In this document: positions 36,430 to 44,151 of the stretch, one piece after another
Numbering within the stretch: the stretch's first letter is position 1
Layout of the letters: each line of letters begins with the position of its first letter
Source of the DNA: JBBDMW01 sp040878005
Lineage (GTDB): Bacteria > Chloroflexota > Dehalococcoidia > Lucifugimonadales > Lucifugimonadaceae
Direction of reading: 5' to 3'
DNA: 49,920 nucleotides
Assembly (NCBI GenBank): GCA_040878005.1
Contig: JBBDMW010000067.1
Coordinates: forward strand, 1-49,920
Made by a program: the position numbers and the translations under genes
Notes under the pieces: generated by a model
What the model saw: only the letters and a program-made list of their open reading frames with translations
Databases searched by the model: none
What the model was told of the DNA's origin: nothing

Positions 36430-37161
36430 ATGAACAAAGAACTGACACGAAAACGAATGAACCGCAAACGGGCCGCCACTGTTGCGATGACCATGGTCGC
36501 ATCCGGCACGCTTATTGCCGGCGCAATATTTGCGGCGCCACTGTGGATCAACCCGTCAATACAGGTCGAACCGACGCAGGTCGTCACGCCTACGCCAGAC
36601 ACATTCGCCGGTCTGGGGAGTTCTTTACGATCGCGCCCAATCCCTAAGTATGAGGCATCTGTGTCACTTGCCCCACCAATCATAGCTGGAGCGCCGCAGG
36701 CGCCTGACGCTCCAGATCCGGAGGAGATACACAGCGCTCCTGGCTCGCTGCAGGTTAACCTCTTCCCCGCTGAGCGTGATGCGATAGAGCGGGACCCGGT
36801 ACTTGGTGGTACCGCCACGCTGAGCCCAACCTACAGTTGGGTCAACGCGTTCAGCATAGAAAGCACGCTTGACGGCCAGCCGCTGCCCGTGGGGGCCGTC
36901 GTGGCCGCGTACGATCCTGAAGGAATCCTAACCGGGCGCGCCGTAGTCCAGTCTGAAGGCAAGTATGGATTGATGGCAATCTATATGGATGATCCGTCAA
37001 CCCCGGAGGACGAAGGCGCGGTTCCAGGAGACCAAATCAGGTTCGAGATCAACGGCATGCCGGCGGTGGTCCTGGGCCCTCATAGCCCGGCCTGGTCCTC
37101 GAATGGTGCAGTCCTCATGCTGAACCTGGCTGCGAACAGTCGCCTGACCGGAGCGCCGTGA
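36430..37161 (+). CDS. Secreted protein, companion of giant surface protein
   Basis: This 243-residue protein has a basic N-terminus and hydrophobic segment (about 16-40) consistent with a signal peptide or anchor, then a Pro-rich spacer (PTQVVTPTPDT and similar), then one globular beta-rich domain (about 105-235). That domain carries the recurring pattern VGAVVAAYDPEGILTGR and DDPSTPEDEGAVPGDQIRF. I know this pattern from secreted bacterial surface proteins, but I cannot name a function. The gene starts 20 bases after the stop of the giant surface protein, on the same strand, so the two are very likely co-transcribed and may form a surface complex. Confidence 0.8.
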   Translation: MNKELTRKRMNRKRAATVAMTMVASGTLIAGAIFAAPLWINPSIQVEPTQVVTPTPDTFAGLGSSLRSRPIPKYEASVSLAPPIIAGAPQAPDAPDPEEIHSAPGSLQVNLFPAERDAIERDPVLGGTATLSPTYSWVNAFSIESTLDGQPLPVGAVVAAYDPEGILTGRAVVQSEGKYGLMAIYMDDPSTPEDEGAVPGDQIRFEINGMPAVVLGPHSPAWSSNGAVLMLNLAANSRLTGAP

Positions 37162-37191
37162 GGCATCCCCGAAGTGGATTTCGGGCGTGGC

Positions 37192-40100
37192 TCAGTTCTT
37201 CCAAACCTGTATCCGCTTTAAACCTTGCCCTACAACTTCGCGTAGTCGCCGACCGGCCTCCCTGGATCCTGTCCCATACCCGGCGTGGGACAGGTGTTGC
37301 AGGGTCTTGGGCTGCACATAGTTCAATACACCACCTGCCAGCGTCGCACCAGCAGCTTCCAGGCTTTCTACAGCCTCAGTAATGGAGTCCTTGGAGGAGT
37401 ATCCCACTCTTGCAACCAGCACAACTGCTCCAACGCTCTTCGCTATGGCAGTTGTTTCTGAGAATCCAAGTACCGGAGTGCCATCTACCAAAACCACGTC
37501 GTAGTTCTCGGTTGCCTGATCCAGGAAGGTGGACAGGCCCCGGCGCGAAACAAGTTCCACCGGCTGCAACGTAGTTTCTCCGGCGGGCAGGAAATCCAGT
37601 CCTTCCGCGTGGACAACATACTGAGCCGGATCCGTGCCATCAGACAGCGCGGTCGCCAATCCCTTGTAATCTTGAGCGTTCAAAATCAATGAAGCGTCAG
37701 GCTTCCTGAGGTTGCCGTCAACCAACAGTATGTTCAATCCCCTCGACTTTAAGGCACGCGCCAGGTTTATCGAGAGCATGGTCTTGCCTTCGCGGGCGTG
37801 GGCGCTGGAAACCATTACTGTACGCGTTCCACTGCTCATGTGATCGGCTACTCGACTGGTGGCGAGGTGTACAGCCTCAGCAAACACTGAAGCCCCGTCG
37901 TCGGTGACCTCAGGCGGATGTGGATTACCCTTTGCCAGGCCACGTGGCAGTACGCCCAACATCTGCGGCCCGAAAATAGCTCTAAAATCGGTCTCCCGGC
38001 GAACCTTGCGGTCAAAGAAATCTATCGAAATCGCTCCGACAGACCCGACCACCAATCCACCGAACATTCCGAGTAAGATTCTGAGGCTGGCGCCCCCTGC
38101 GATCGATTGAACAACTCCGCTCGTACGCAGGGACACTGAGGTGTCGACTATTGATATCCCAGTTTCCTGTGGTTGGAGCAACAATGCATCCAACTCCCTT
38201 CGAGCGGCAGCCAAACCGTTCTGCCCGGCGCCGTTGCTGCCCCCGAGTTCAGGAACTCCGGCCGCGAGAGATTGGGCGAGCGTAGCGGCTGTACTGACCC
38301 GTTCTGTCAGCAAGGTCGGGGTAAGGTCGCCATCGAAAAAGCCCAAGGCTGACAAGGCTGTAAGGTCTTGGACCAACGCGTCCAGGCTGGTAGCCGCTGC
38401 ACTAGACCGAAGGCGTGTTTCCTGGACAACCGCTGAAACCTCCTCGACGTCGCTGGACTCGTCAATTTCCTCAACGCGTTCAGAAATCAGGCGGTAATTC
38501 ATCTCACTGGTGGTCATACGATCACGCAGCGTCATGACGTGTGCCAACGCCTCGACGTGGTCCGACAGGTCGGTGATCGTGCTGGCCGACCTGGACAGCG
38601 GCGCTGTATCAGTTGCCACCAGGTTTGAGTCAATGCTCGCAGTTATCGCATCACCGGCTTCGGCCAATATGGTGGCGCTGCGCTCCGCACTCTTTGAGAC
38701 GTAACTCCGGTTGACTTCCGTTCCATCCGCTACGTCGATGGCTTCGGCCACCAATGACGCAGTCCGTTCAATCCGTTGGGAATCATCTTTCAAGCGAGTC
38801 GCCAAGGTATCAAACTGGCCGGCGATGCCGCCGCCAGAGGGAGGTGTGGCGCTTTCCAGTGCTGAGGCCAATCTGGATGACGTGTCCCGGATCTTCGTTT
38901 CGGCCTGTATGATCGCCGTGTACAGTTGTGCGCTGGTGGTCGATTGACGCAAAGCTCCCAACGACTCCACCGCACTGTTTAAGGTGGATAACGCCCCGTT
39001 CGCATGGTTAATGAGCAACTGACGGTCTGAGTCGGTCTGAGCCCCATCATCAATTGATGTCTCTATGGCGCCTACTACAGATTCACTGGCGGACGCTACC
39101 GCGCCTATGCGCCCGCGAATCCTGAGCAATGTGTCTGTGACTGAGAAGTCTTCATCTGTCGTTGTCTCGGTGGCCGCTGTCAGACTCGAGGCGCCGTCAC
39201 GAATCCTCGCCTCCGCTATCAATATCCTGCCTGCCGCAGTCGCAGAGGCCCCGGATGTCCGTCGTATTTCGGCTATCTCACCCGCAATCAAGTTGAGAAC
39301 AGTGGCATGCGATCCAATTTCATCCAGTGTCGCCTGCCATGCATTGTTGCCCGAAGCTGACCCGTTGGATTGAAGCTCTGTCACTGCCTGTTCCACAGAG
39401 ACAACAATTTGACTGATTTGACTACGCAGCGGATTAATGCTCGTCCTGAGGCTCGATGAGGAGTCCGTCGCCGTATCCAGGTTAACCATCGCCGTCCGCA
39501 GGGTTGCGGCCGCCTGTTCCAGTTCAGTGATGCTGCTTTCGAATTGTCCGCCTCCACCGGATTCGCTCTGCTGCTCGATGACAACAGTCAGCAAGTCAGC
39601 AATATCGTTCAATGGTTGACCTGCCGCATCAAGAGCAGCCGCACTGGAAGTCAGGTCTGCAACAAGCTCAGCGTTCGCAAGCTGTTTGCTCCCCTGCTCG
39701 GCCTCATCTCCAGCGCGTCCGAGTGCCTCGGCCGAAGCTTCCAGCATGGCGAGCAGCGCAGCCCCCGGCTCAACCTGTCCGCTTTGGGGCCCGCCAGCGA
39801 GTCCCCCGGCGATTTCTTCAATTGATGTTGACGAGATGGAGAATTCCAAAAGTTGCAGTTGCTCTGCACCACCGCCAAGGATATCCACAATGGTCGCAAG
39901 TTCACGTGAGAGGCTTTGAAACGAGGCGATTGTGCCGGGGGTGACTTCTGAAGGCGCCTCAGCGTCCCTGATGCGCTGCTCTAGTGCGGCAATCGCTTCT
40001 TCAACTGAACGTATCTGCTCTTGCTTGAGAAAGTCCTTGTAGGCTTCAACCACGGCAAGTGATCGACTCTCGGCCAACTCCGGGGTGGGACCCCGGAGAG

Positions 40101-40587
40101 TAACTTCGATTAAGTCTGTTCCCGCTATAGAACGAACGCTTATTTCGGCAGCAAGTGTGTCGGCAAGGGCGCTAACGCTCGGTGATCCGGCTGTAGCCTC
40201 TCCACTTGGTTGAGAGTCATTTCCCTCGGCATCAGCGACTTCTTCCACTTGTTCTCCAGACTCTGGATCCGTTAGCAGGCCCAACGCCGCTCTTTGCAGG
40301 ACTGCGCTGCCGCGTATCAACTGTAAGTGAGTTTGAATACCTCGATCGGCCAGGCTGCTGCCACCCAGGAACGCTAATGCGGGATTGTCCGGTATGCCGC
40401 TCTCTGTATGGCCCACCCTGACGGTTGAAATGGCCTGGTACTCCGTGGAAGGCTCAGTGTTACTGGCCTCCACGAATGCCATAGCTCCAGCTATAACCAC
40501 AGCGATCGCGGTGGTCGCCATTATCAGCCACTTGCGCCTCCACAAGGAGCGCCCGTGACGAAGTAAGTCGAGTTCGTGTTGATCCAT
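37192..40587 (-). CDS. Wzz/BY-kinase-like polysaccharide co-polymerase, very long
   Basis: This is a membrane protein of 1,131 residues. It has an N-terminal span (about 22-42) after a short basic cytosolic tail, then a long Ser/Ala/Glu/Gln-rich mainly helical region of about 790 residues with several repeated-looking helices. A second span (about 838-862) leads to a C-terminal P-loop domain like bacterial tyrosine kinases (about 875-1131): SAHAREGKTMLSIN (Walker A), LLVDGNLRKP (A') and VVLVDGTPVLG (B). The family controls capsule/exopolysaccharide length and is usually near 700 residues. The P-loop deviates (AREGKT) and the C-tail has only two Tyr. It lies at the end of the minus-strand surface locus. 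Confidence 0.87.
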   Translation of the reverse strand: MDQHELDLLRHGRSLWRRKWLIMATTAIAVVIAGAMAFVEASNTEPSTEYQAISTVRVGHTESGIPDNPALAFLGGSSLADRGIQTHLQLIRGSAVLQRAALGLLTDPESGEQVEEVADAEGNDSQPSGEATAGSPSVSALADTLAAEISVRSIAGTDLIEVTLRGPTPELAESRSLAVVEAYKDFLKQEQIRSVEEAIAALEQRIRDAEAPSEVTPGTIASFQSLSRELATIVDILGGGAEQLQLLEFSISSTSIEEIAGGLAGGPQSGQVEPGAALLAMLEASAEALGRAGDEAEQGSKQLANAELVADLTSSAAALDAAGQPLNDIADLLTVVIEQQSESGGGGQFESSITELEQAAATLRTAMVNLDTATDSSSSLRTSINPLRSQISQIVVSVEQAVTELQSNGSASGNNAWQATLDEIGSHATVLNLIAGEIAEIRRTSGASATAAGRILIAEARIRDGASSLTAATETTTDEDFSVTDTLLRIRGRIGAVASASESVVGAIETSIDDGAQTDSDRQLLINHANGALSTLNSAVESLGALRQSTTSAQLYTAIIQAETKIRDTSSRLASALESATPPSGGGIAGQFDTLATRLKDDSQRIERTASLVAEAIDVADGTEVNRSYVSKSAERSATILAEAGDAITASIDSNLVATDTAPLSRSASTITDLSDHVEALAHVMTLRDRMTTSEMNYRLISERVEEIDESSDVEEVSAVVQETRLRSSAAATSLDALVQDLTALSALGFFDGDLTPTLLTERVSTAATLAQSLAAGVPELGGSNGAGQNGLAAARRELDALLLQPQETGISIVDTSVSLRTSGVVQSIAGGASLRILLGMFGGLVVGSVGAISIDFFDRKVRRETDFRAIFGPQMLGVLPRGLAKGNPHPPEVTDDGASVFAEAVHLATSRVADHMSSGTRTVMVSSAHAREGKTMLSINLARALKSRGLNILLVDGNLRKPDASLILNAQDYKGLATALSDGTDPAQYVVHAEGLDFLPAGETTLQPVELVSRRGLSTFLDQATENYDVVLVDGTPVLGFSETTAIAKSVGAVVLVARVGYSSKDSITEAVESLEAAGATLAGGVLNYVQPKTLQHLSHAGYGTGSREAGRRLREVVGQGLKRIQVWKN

Positions 40588-40664
40588 AAGAGTTGGGATA
40601 TGGCGGCAGCCGCCCGACGCGACTGCCTCAGATGATCATGCTGTTGAGTGAGTAACGAGGATGA

Positions 40665-41474
40665 TTAGTAGTGGCCCAGGCTTCCGTCTACCCGTGCCTG
40701 GTGCATCGCCAGTCGCAACGACAAGATGCCAATTGGCAGGAGCACAATGGCGTATATCGCCAATGGGATCAGATCGGACGCCAAGTCTGAAATCGGATAG
40801 CCCCTTAGCAGGGACAGACGCATTGCTTCTATGGCATGTGTTTGAGGCAGCGCCTGGGCGACCGCCTGGAGCCACCCAGGCAGAACGTTAACCGGGTATA
40901 AGGTTCCGCTAAACATTCCGGCTGCCAGGACCAAAATCGCGGTGAATGGGTCACCCTGCTTGAATGCCAGGGTAAAGCTGGCGGCGAACAGGCCAAGGCT
41001 CCCCATTACCATCACCGTCAGCCCCAGCGTCAATACAGCTGCTCCTACATTCGCATTACTGAATGACAAGCCCACTACTATGAATCCGCCCAGCACATAA
41101 ACGCATAGAAAGAGGGTGGAGCGAATGAGTGGGTACAAAGCCCAGCCGAATAACATCGTCGAGAGCTTGGTTGGCGTCAACAGCAGTATTTCCAGAGAGC
41201 CCGTGACCTGGGCTGCTCTCAATGACCCAGTAAAAGACCTGAGCGCAGTACCTGAGTAACTCACCACCATGAGCCCGACTATCAGGAATTCGACGTAGCT
41301 TCCGCCATATTCCTCTATGGCATCGACATTAACATTGTTGAACAGCCGGGCCATAAAAAAGATGCCTATCAACGGAAAAGCCAGACCTACGCTCTGCATC
41401 AGGAATGCAAGCCTGTAACTGCGAGCCTGTTGCCAGTCGCGCCATAAGAACGAATAGAGTTTATCCAGCGTCAA
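40665..41474 (-). CDS. ABC-2 type exporter permease
   Basis: This 269-residue integral membrane protein of the ABC-2 family has six predicted spans and a cytosolic N-terminus (LYSFLWRDWQQARSYRLAF) typical of the fold. Its start overlaps the ATPase stop by four bases, so the two are coupled and form one transporter. It follows the HprK-like kinase and the precursor peptide gene in the same transcription direction, so export of the modified peptide or of a linked glycan is the likely role. Direction and cargo are inferences from family and neighbours. Confidence 0.9.
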   Translation of the reverse strand: MTLDKLYSFLWRDWQQARSYRLAFLMQSVGLAFPLIGIFFMARLFNNVNVDAIEEYGGSYVEFLIVGLMVVSYSGTALRSFTGSLRAAQVTGSLEILLLTPTKLSTMLFGWALYPLIRSTLFLCVYVLGGFIVVGLSFSNANVGAAVLTLGLTVMVMGSLGLFAASFTLAFKQGDPFTAILVLAAGMFSGTLYPVNVLPGWLQAVAQALPQTHAIEAMRLSLLRGYPISDLASDLIPLAIYAIVLLPIGILSLRLAMHQARVDGSLGHY

Positions 41475-42475
41475 TTGGATGACTCCGAAATTGCCAGGAT
41501 GACGTCAGTCAATGAACGTTGCTTCTGACTGACATGGGTGACTCGCCCACCAGACTGAACTATAAGTTCGACCACCTGCGGAATGTGAGCCTTTGGGTCA
41601 TCCACGGAAAGCTCAAGGGTGCTTTCTGGCCGACCGTTCGGAGGAGACAAGGCGACATCATGCACCCCGCTGACCCGTTGTATCTTCAAGATGGCATCGG
41701 CCGGCAATGTATCCAATTCGATGTGGTAAAGACTTCGGTTTATCAGCTGTTGACCTACCCGGTCGATGGTGTCCGATGCCTTGATGAGTCCCTTGTCCAA
41801 TATGGCTACTCTTGAGCACAAGTAGCTGGCCTCTTCCATGTTGTGAGTGGCAATCAACACGGTTCGTCCCAATTGACTTATCAGGACGTCTTTGATGAAC
41901 GCCCAGAGGCGCCGGGCGCTTAGTGGATCAAGGCTGCGGGTTGGCTCATCCAGCAGCAGTATGTCCGGGCTGGCCAAGAGGCCGCGGGCGATTGCCAGGC
42001 GGTGCTTCATGCCGGTGGAGTACTTCATCACCGGCACATCAGCGAATTCCTCAAGGTTCACGATGGTCAGCACTTCATCAACCATACGGCGGTTTTGACT
42101 TCTGGGAATCTCAAAGAGGCTGGCATAAAACTTAAGGTTTTGGCGTCCTGTAAGCCGCCAGAAGAGGGTGCGTTCCTCGCCCGTGACGTACATCAGCTTC
42201 TGTCTGATTCGTTCCGGGTGGCCGGTAACGTCAATTCCGCCGATTTTCACCGTCCCAGCAGTAGGGAGAACCAAGCCTGTCAGGATCTTGAGCAGAGTCG
42301 TCTTACCGGCGCCGTTCGGGCCCAGGATTCCAAACGCTCCACCGGCAGGAACGGCCATTGATACACCGTTCAACGCAAATATGTTCGACCGTCGCCAAAA
42401 CAAGGCGATATCTTTATACCCGGATATTTTCGGGAAACGTTTGTGCACGTTTTCCAGTACGACTACATCAGTCAA
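41471..42475 (-). CDS. ABC transporter ATP-binding protein
   Basis: This is an ABC ATPase of about 334 residues with Walker A GILGPNGAGKTTLLK (near residue 58), the Q-loop region, signature KYSTGMKHRLAIAR, Walker B DILLLDEPTRSLD and the switch His in LIATHNMEEAS, followed by a C-terminal extra domain of about 90 residues. I start it at TTG 42475 because a GGGAG lies eight bases before it; the TTG at 42490 would also be in frame and nearly abuts the kinase stop. With the ABC-2 permease it powers an exporter. It lies between the HprK-like kinase and the permease, which ties it to the peptide cassette. Confidence 0.92.
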   Translation of the reverse strand: MTDVVVLENVHKRFPKISGYKDIALFWRRSNIFALNGVSMAVPAGGAFGILGPNGAGKTTLLKILTGLVLPTAGTVKIGGIDVTGHPERIRQKLMYVTGEERTLFWRLTGRQNLKFYASLFEIPRSQNRRMVDEVLTIVNLEEFADVPVMKYSTGMKHRLAIARGLLASPDILLLDEPTRSLDPLSARRLWAFIKDVLISQLGRTVLIATHNMEEASYLCSRVAILDKGLIKASDTIDRVGQQLINRSLYHIELDTLPADAILKIQRVSGVHDVALSPPNGRPESTLELSVDDPKAHIPQVVELIVQSGGRVTHVSQKQRSLTDVILAISESSN

Positions 42476-42495
42476 AGGTGACACTCCCAAAAAAT

Positions 42496-43506
42496 CTATT
42501 CGAGCACACCAAGCACAGCCTCAACTGCTGCATCGGTGTGATCAAATCCACTTGGATAACTCAGCTGCCACACAGGCACTTCACCGCTCAAACGCGATGC
42601 GAACGCCAGGTGCCGGCGCACAGCCTCCGGAGGTAGAAACGGCAGGCATACGGAATTGTCGACAAGGGAGCGTATGGCCTCCATCCTGTTGACTTTTTCC
42701 AGTTTCAGAGGAGAATCATTCCTTGAGCGCGTTAGCAGAAACAGCGCGGACACTGGGACTGGATCAGTCTGAAATGACGCCCAAGATCCGTCGATAGCCA
42801 CGCGATGTTTGCCGCCGCTGAGCGAATCCGCCTTTGATATAGACAATCCCTGCAAAGTTCCGTCTATGGATTCAGTTGACAATGAGGTGTAAGGAAATCC
42901 TGGTTGAGCAACAAAAGGATCTCCAGTTATTGCCAGTACGTCGTCAGTCAGAAACGGATACCCTGTTGTTATGAAGCGTGCCGCCAACGTAGATTTGCCG
43001 GTGCCAGGCTCAGCAATGAACGCTATAGCGCCCTGCTTAGTAATAACGGAACTGGCATGAAGATTCCCAATGCTCTGCATGTGCAACGCAAATGATAAGA
43101 CCGTGCCGTACAAAATATTTTGTATCCAAGTGATATCTTTTATATTTTTCATTTCACATCGTATATATTTGCCTTCATCAAGAATCAAAAAGTCACATCT
43201 CCCATCCCAACGGAGTAAATACCCGTTGGTCAATTTAAATGTAAGTAAGTCACACCCCACGTTTGTGGAATGGCGAGTTAATTGACGAATTCCATACGCT
43301 GTTACGTTAAACGTTTCTCTAACTACTGAGATATGAAATTCAATGTCTCTCCCAGTAAACTGACTGGGAGTCAGTTCAGGCAGTGGCAGCATACTGCACA
43401 GGCGCATGCCGTAAACCGAGTAATGCCGGTGTGGCCTGCTGCCTGCACTCGAAACTCCGTATAGGCTGGTTCCGGTTGGATTTTCTAGGGTAGTCATGTT
43501 GTCCAC
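42496..43506 (-). CDS. HprK-like peptide/protein kinase of RiPP cassette
   Basis: This 336-residue protein is related to the P-loop kinase domain of HPr kinase/phosphorylase. Walker A is IAEPGTGKSTLAA (Lys171, Ser172) with LHASSV (His150) before it, and the Asp pair of the FLTDDVLAI motif (Asp188-Asp189) follows, as in HprK-type kinases found in lasso peptide and HPr-rel clusters. Members of that group phosphorylate a Ser in the precursor or act on a partner peptide. It follows the precursor gene, separated by two strong hairpins. The central part of the gene (43081-43320) is only about 37% GC by hand count, far below its surroundings, which suggests foreign origin or recombination. The start is GTG at 43506 or ATG at 43497. 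Confidence 0.85.
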   Translation of the reverse strand: MDNMTTLENPTGTSLYGVSSAGSRPHRHYSVYGMRLCSMLPLPELTPSQFTGRDIEFHISVVRETFNVTAYGIRQLTRHSTNVGCDLLTFKLTNGYLLRWDGRCDFLILDEGKYIRCEMKNIKDITWIQNILYGTVLSFALHMQSIGNLHASSVITKQGAIAFIAEPGTGKSTLAARFITTGYPFLTDDVLAITGDPFVAQPGFPYTSLSTESIDGTLQGLSISKADSLSGGKHRVAIDGSWASFQTDPVPVSALFLLTRSRNDSPLKLEKVNRMEAIRSLVDNSVCLPFLPPEAVRRHLAFASRLSGEVPVWQLSYPSGFDHTDAAVEAVLGVLE

Positions 43507-43525
43507 AAGTTAATTGAACATGCAG

Positions 43526-43561
43526 GAGATGCGGGGGCGGTGTAATCCGGCCCCGCATCTC
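43526..43561 (-). terminator. Long hairpin upstream of kinase gene
   Basis: An 11-bp perfect stem (43526-43536 with 43551-43561) encloses a loop that itself can pair 3 bp. It lies between the precursor and kinase genes and ends about 20 bases before the kinase start in the direction of transcription. It may attenuate read-through or mask the kinase start. Confidence 0.55.
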
Positions 43562-43583
43562 TATAAGCCGGCCATGTGAATAC

Positions 43584-43609
43584 AGAACTGCAGCCATGGC
43601 TGCAGTTCT
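43584..43609 (-). terminator. 26-base perfect palindrome after precursor gene
   Basis: All 26 bases (43584-43609) form a perfect palindrome, 24 bases after the precursor stop. It is a likely RNA hairpin of 11-12 pairs protecting or ending the precursor message, which would raise precursor expression over the downstream enzymes. As DNA it could also be a binding site. No U-tract follows on the minus strand. Confidence 0.6.
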
Positions 43610-43632
43610 TGTTCGTCAAGCCATCATTCCCA

Positions 43633-43860
43633 TTAAGGGACGATCGATGAGGCGCGCTCGCAGGACTCATGGTTGGGGTCTATCGTGCCGGCTGGGCCGG
43701 TGTAGTCCCCATTTCCATTTTCCAGGTATACGTCCTTTCCAGCATTGTTGCTGGCGCCGAACGCAGTATCAGAACCGATGCTGCATTTCACGGCGCTCGC
43801 CGTGAGGGCAGCAACGCTGCCGTACTTGCGGAGCTCTGGAGCTTCGTATGTGACTGACAT
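43633..43860 (-). CDS. Precursor peptide with lasso-type leader
   Basis: This is a 75-residue peptide with the lasso leader pattern Tyr5-x2-Pro8-x-Leu10-x3-Gly14-x5-Thr20 (YEAPELRKYGSVAALT), the sequence recognised by PqqD-like B1 proteins. A C-terminal region rich in Gly, Asn and Asp follows, with Cys26 and Cys67. Cleavage after residue 21 or 22 would start the core with Ser22 or Ala23. Asp31 would be a possible ring acceptor (ring of 9 from Ala23), but the tail beyond it is 44 residues, much longer than known lasso cores. The start is ATG 43860 with AGGGAGGTGA before it; a GTG nine bases upstream lies inside that site. The gene is flanked by cassette enzymes. Confidence 0.8.
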   Translation of the reverse strand: MSVTYEAPELRKYGSVAALTASAVKCSIGSDTAFGASNNAGKDVYLENGNGDYTGPAGTIDPNHESCERASSIVP

Positions 43861-44125
43861 CTTAATCACCTCCCTTCTAAGTGACTAATTGCATGGGAGA
43901 CCGCTAGGATCCCGATCAGAGCGCACAACCAACGAACGGCATGAAGTCCACTAACAGTGGGCGTCAGAGGCCATACGATTGATCACACCCTGCAAAATAG
44001 GTGAAGGACCTCCGCGGAGGTCAAATGCGTGCCATCAGTACGAGGCCGGAGCAGGCACGTCAAAAGTCGGGCGGGCGCACAATTGCGTCCGGTTACGAAA
44101 GAGTGGGTTGGTCAGATAAGTGCGG

Positions 44126-44147
44126 TGTCCCGGTGCGTACCGGGACA
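44126..44147 (-). terminator. 9-bp hairpin after AsnB-like gene
   Basis: A perfect 9-bp stem (44126-44134 with 44139-44147) with a 4-nt loop begins four bases past the AsnB-like stop codon. It would end or attenuate the enzyme transcript before the precursor gene, which therefore may have its own promoter in 43861-44125. There is no U-tract. Confidence 0.55.
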
Positions 44148-44151
44148 AACG

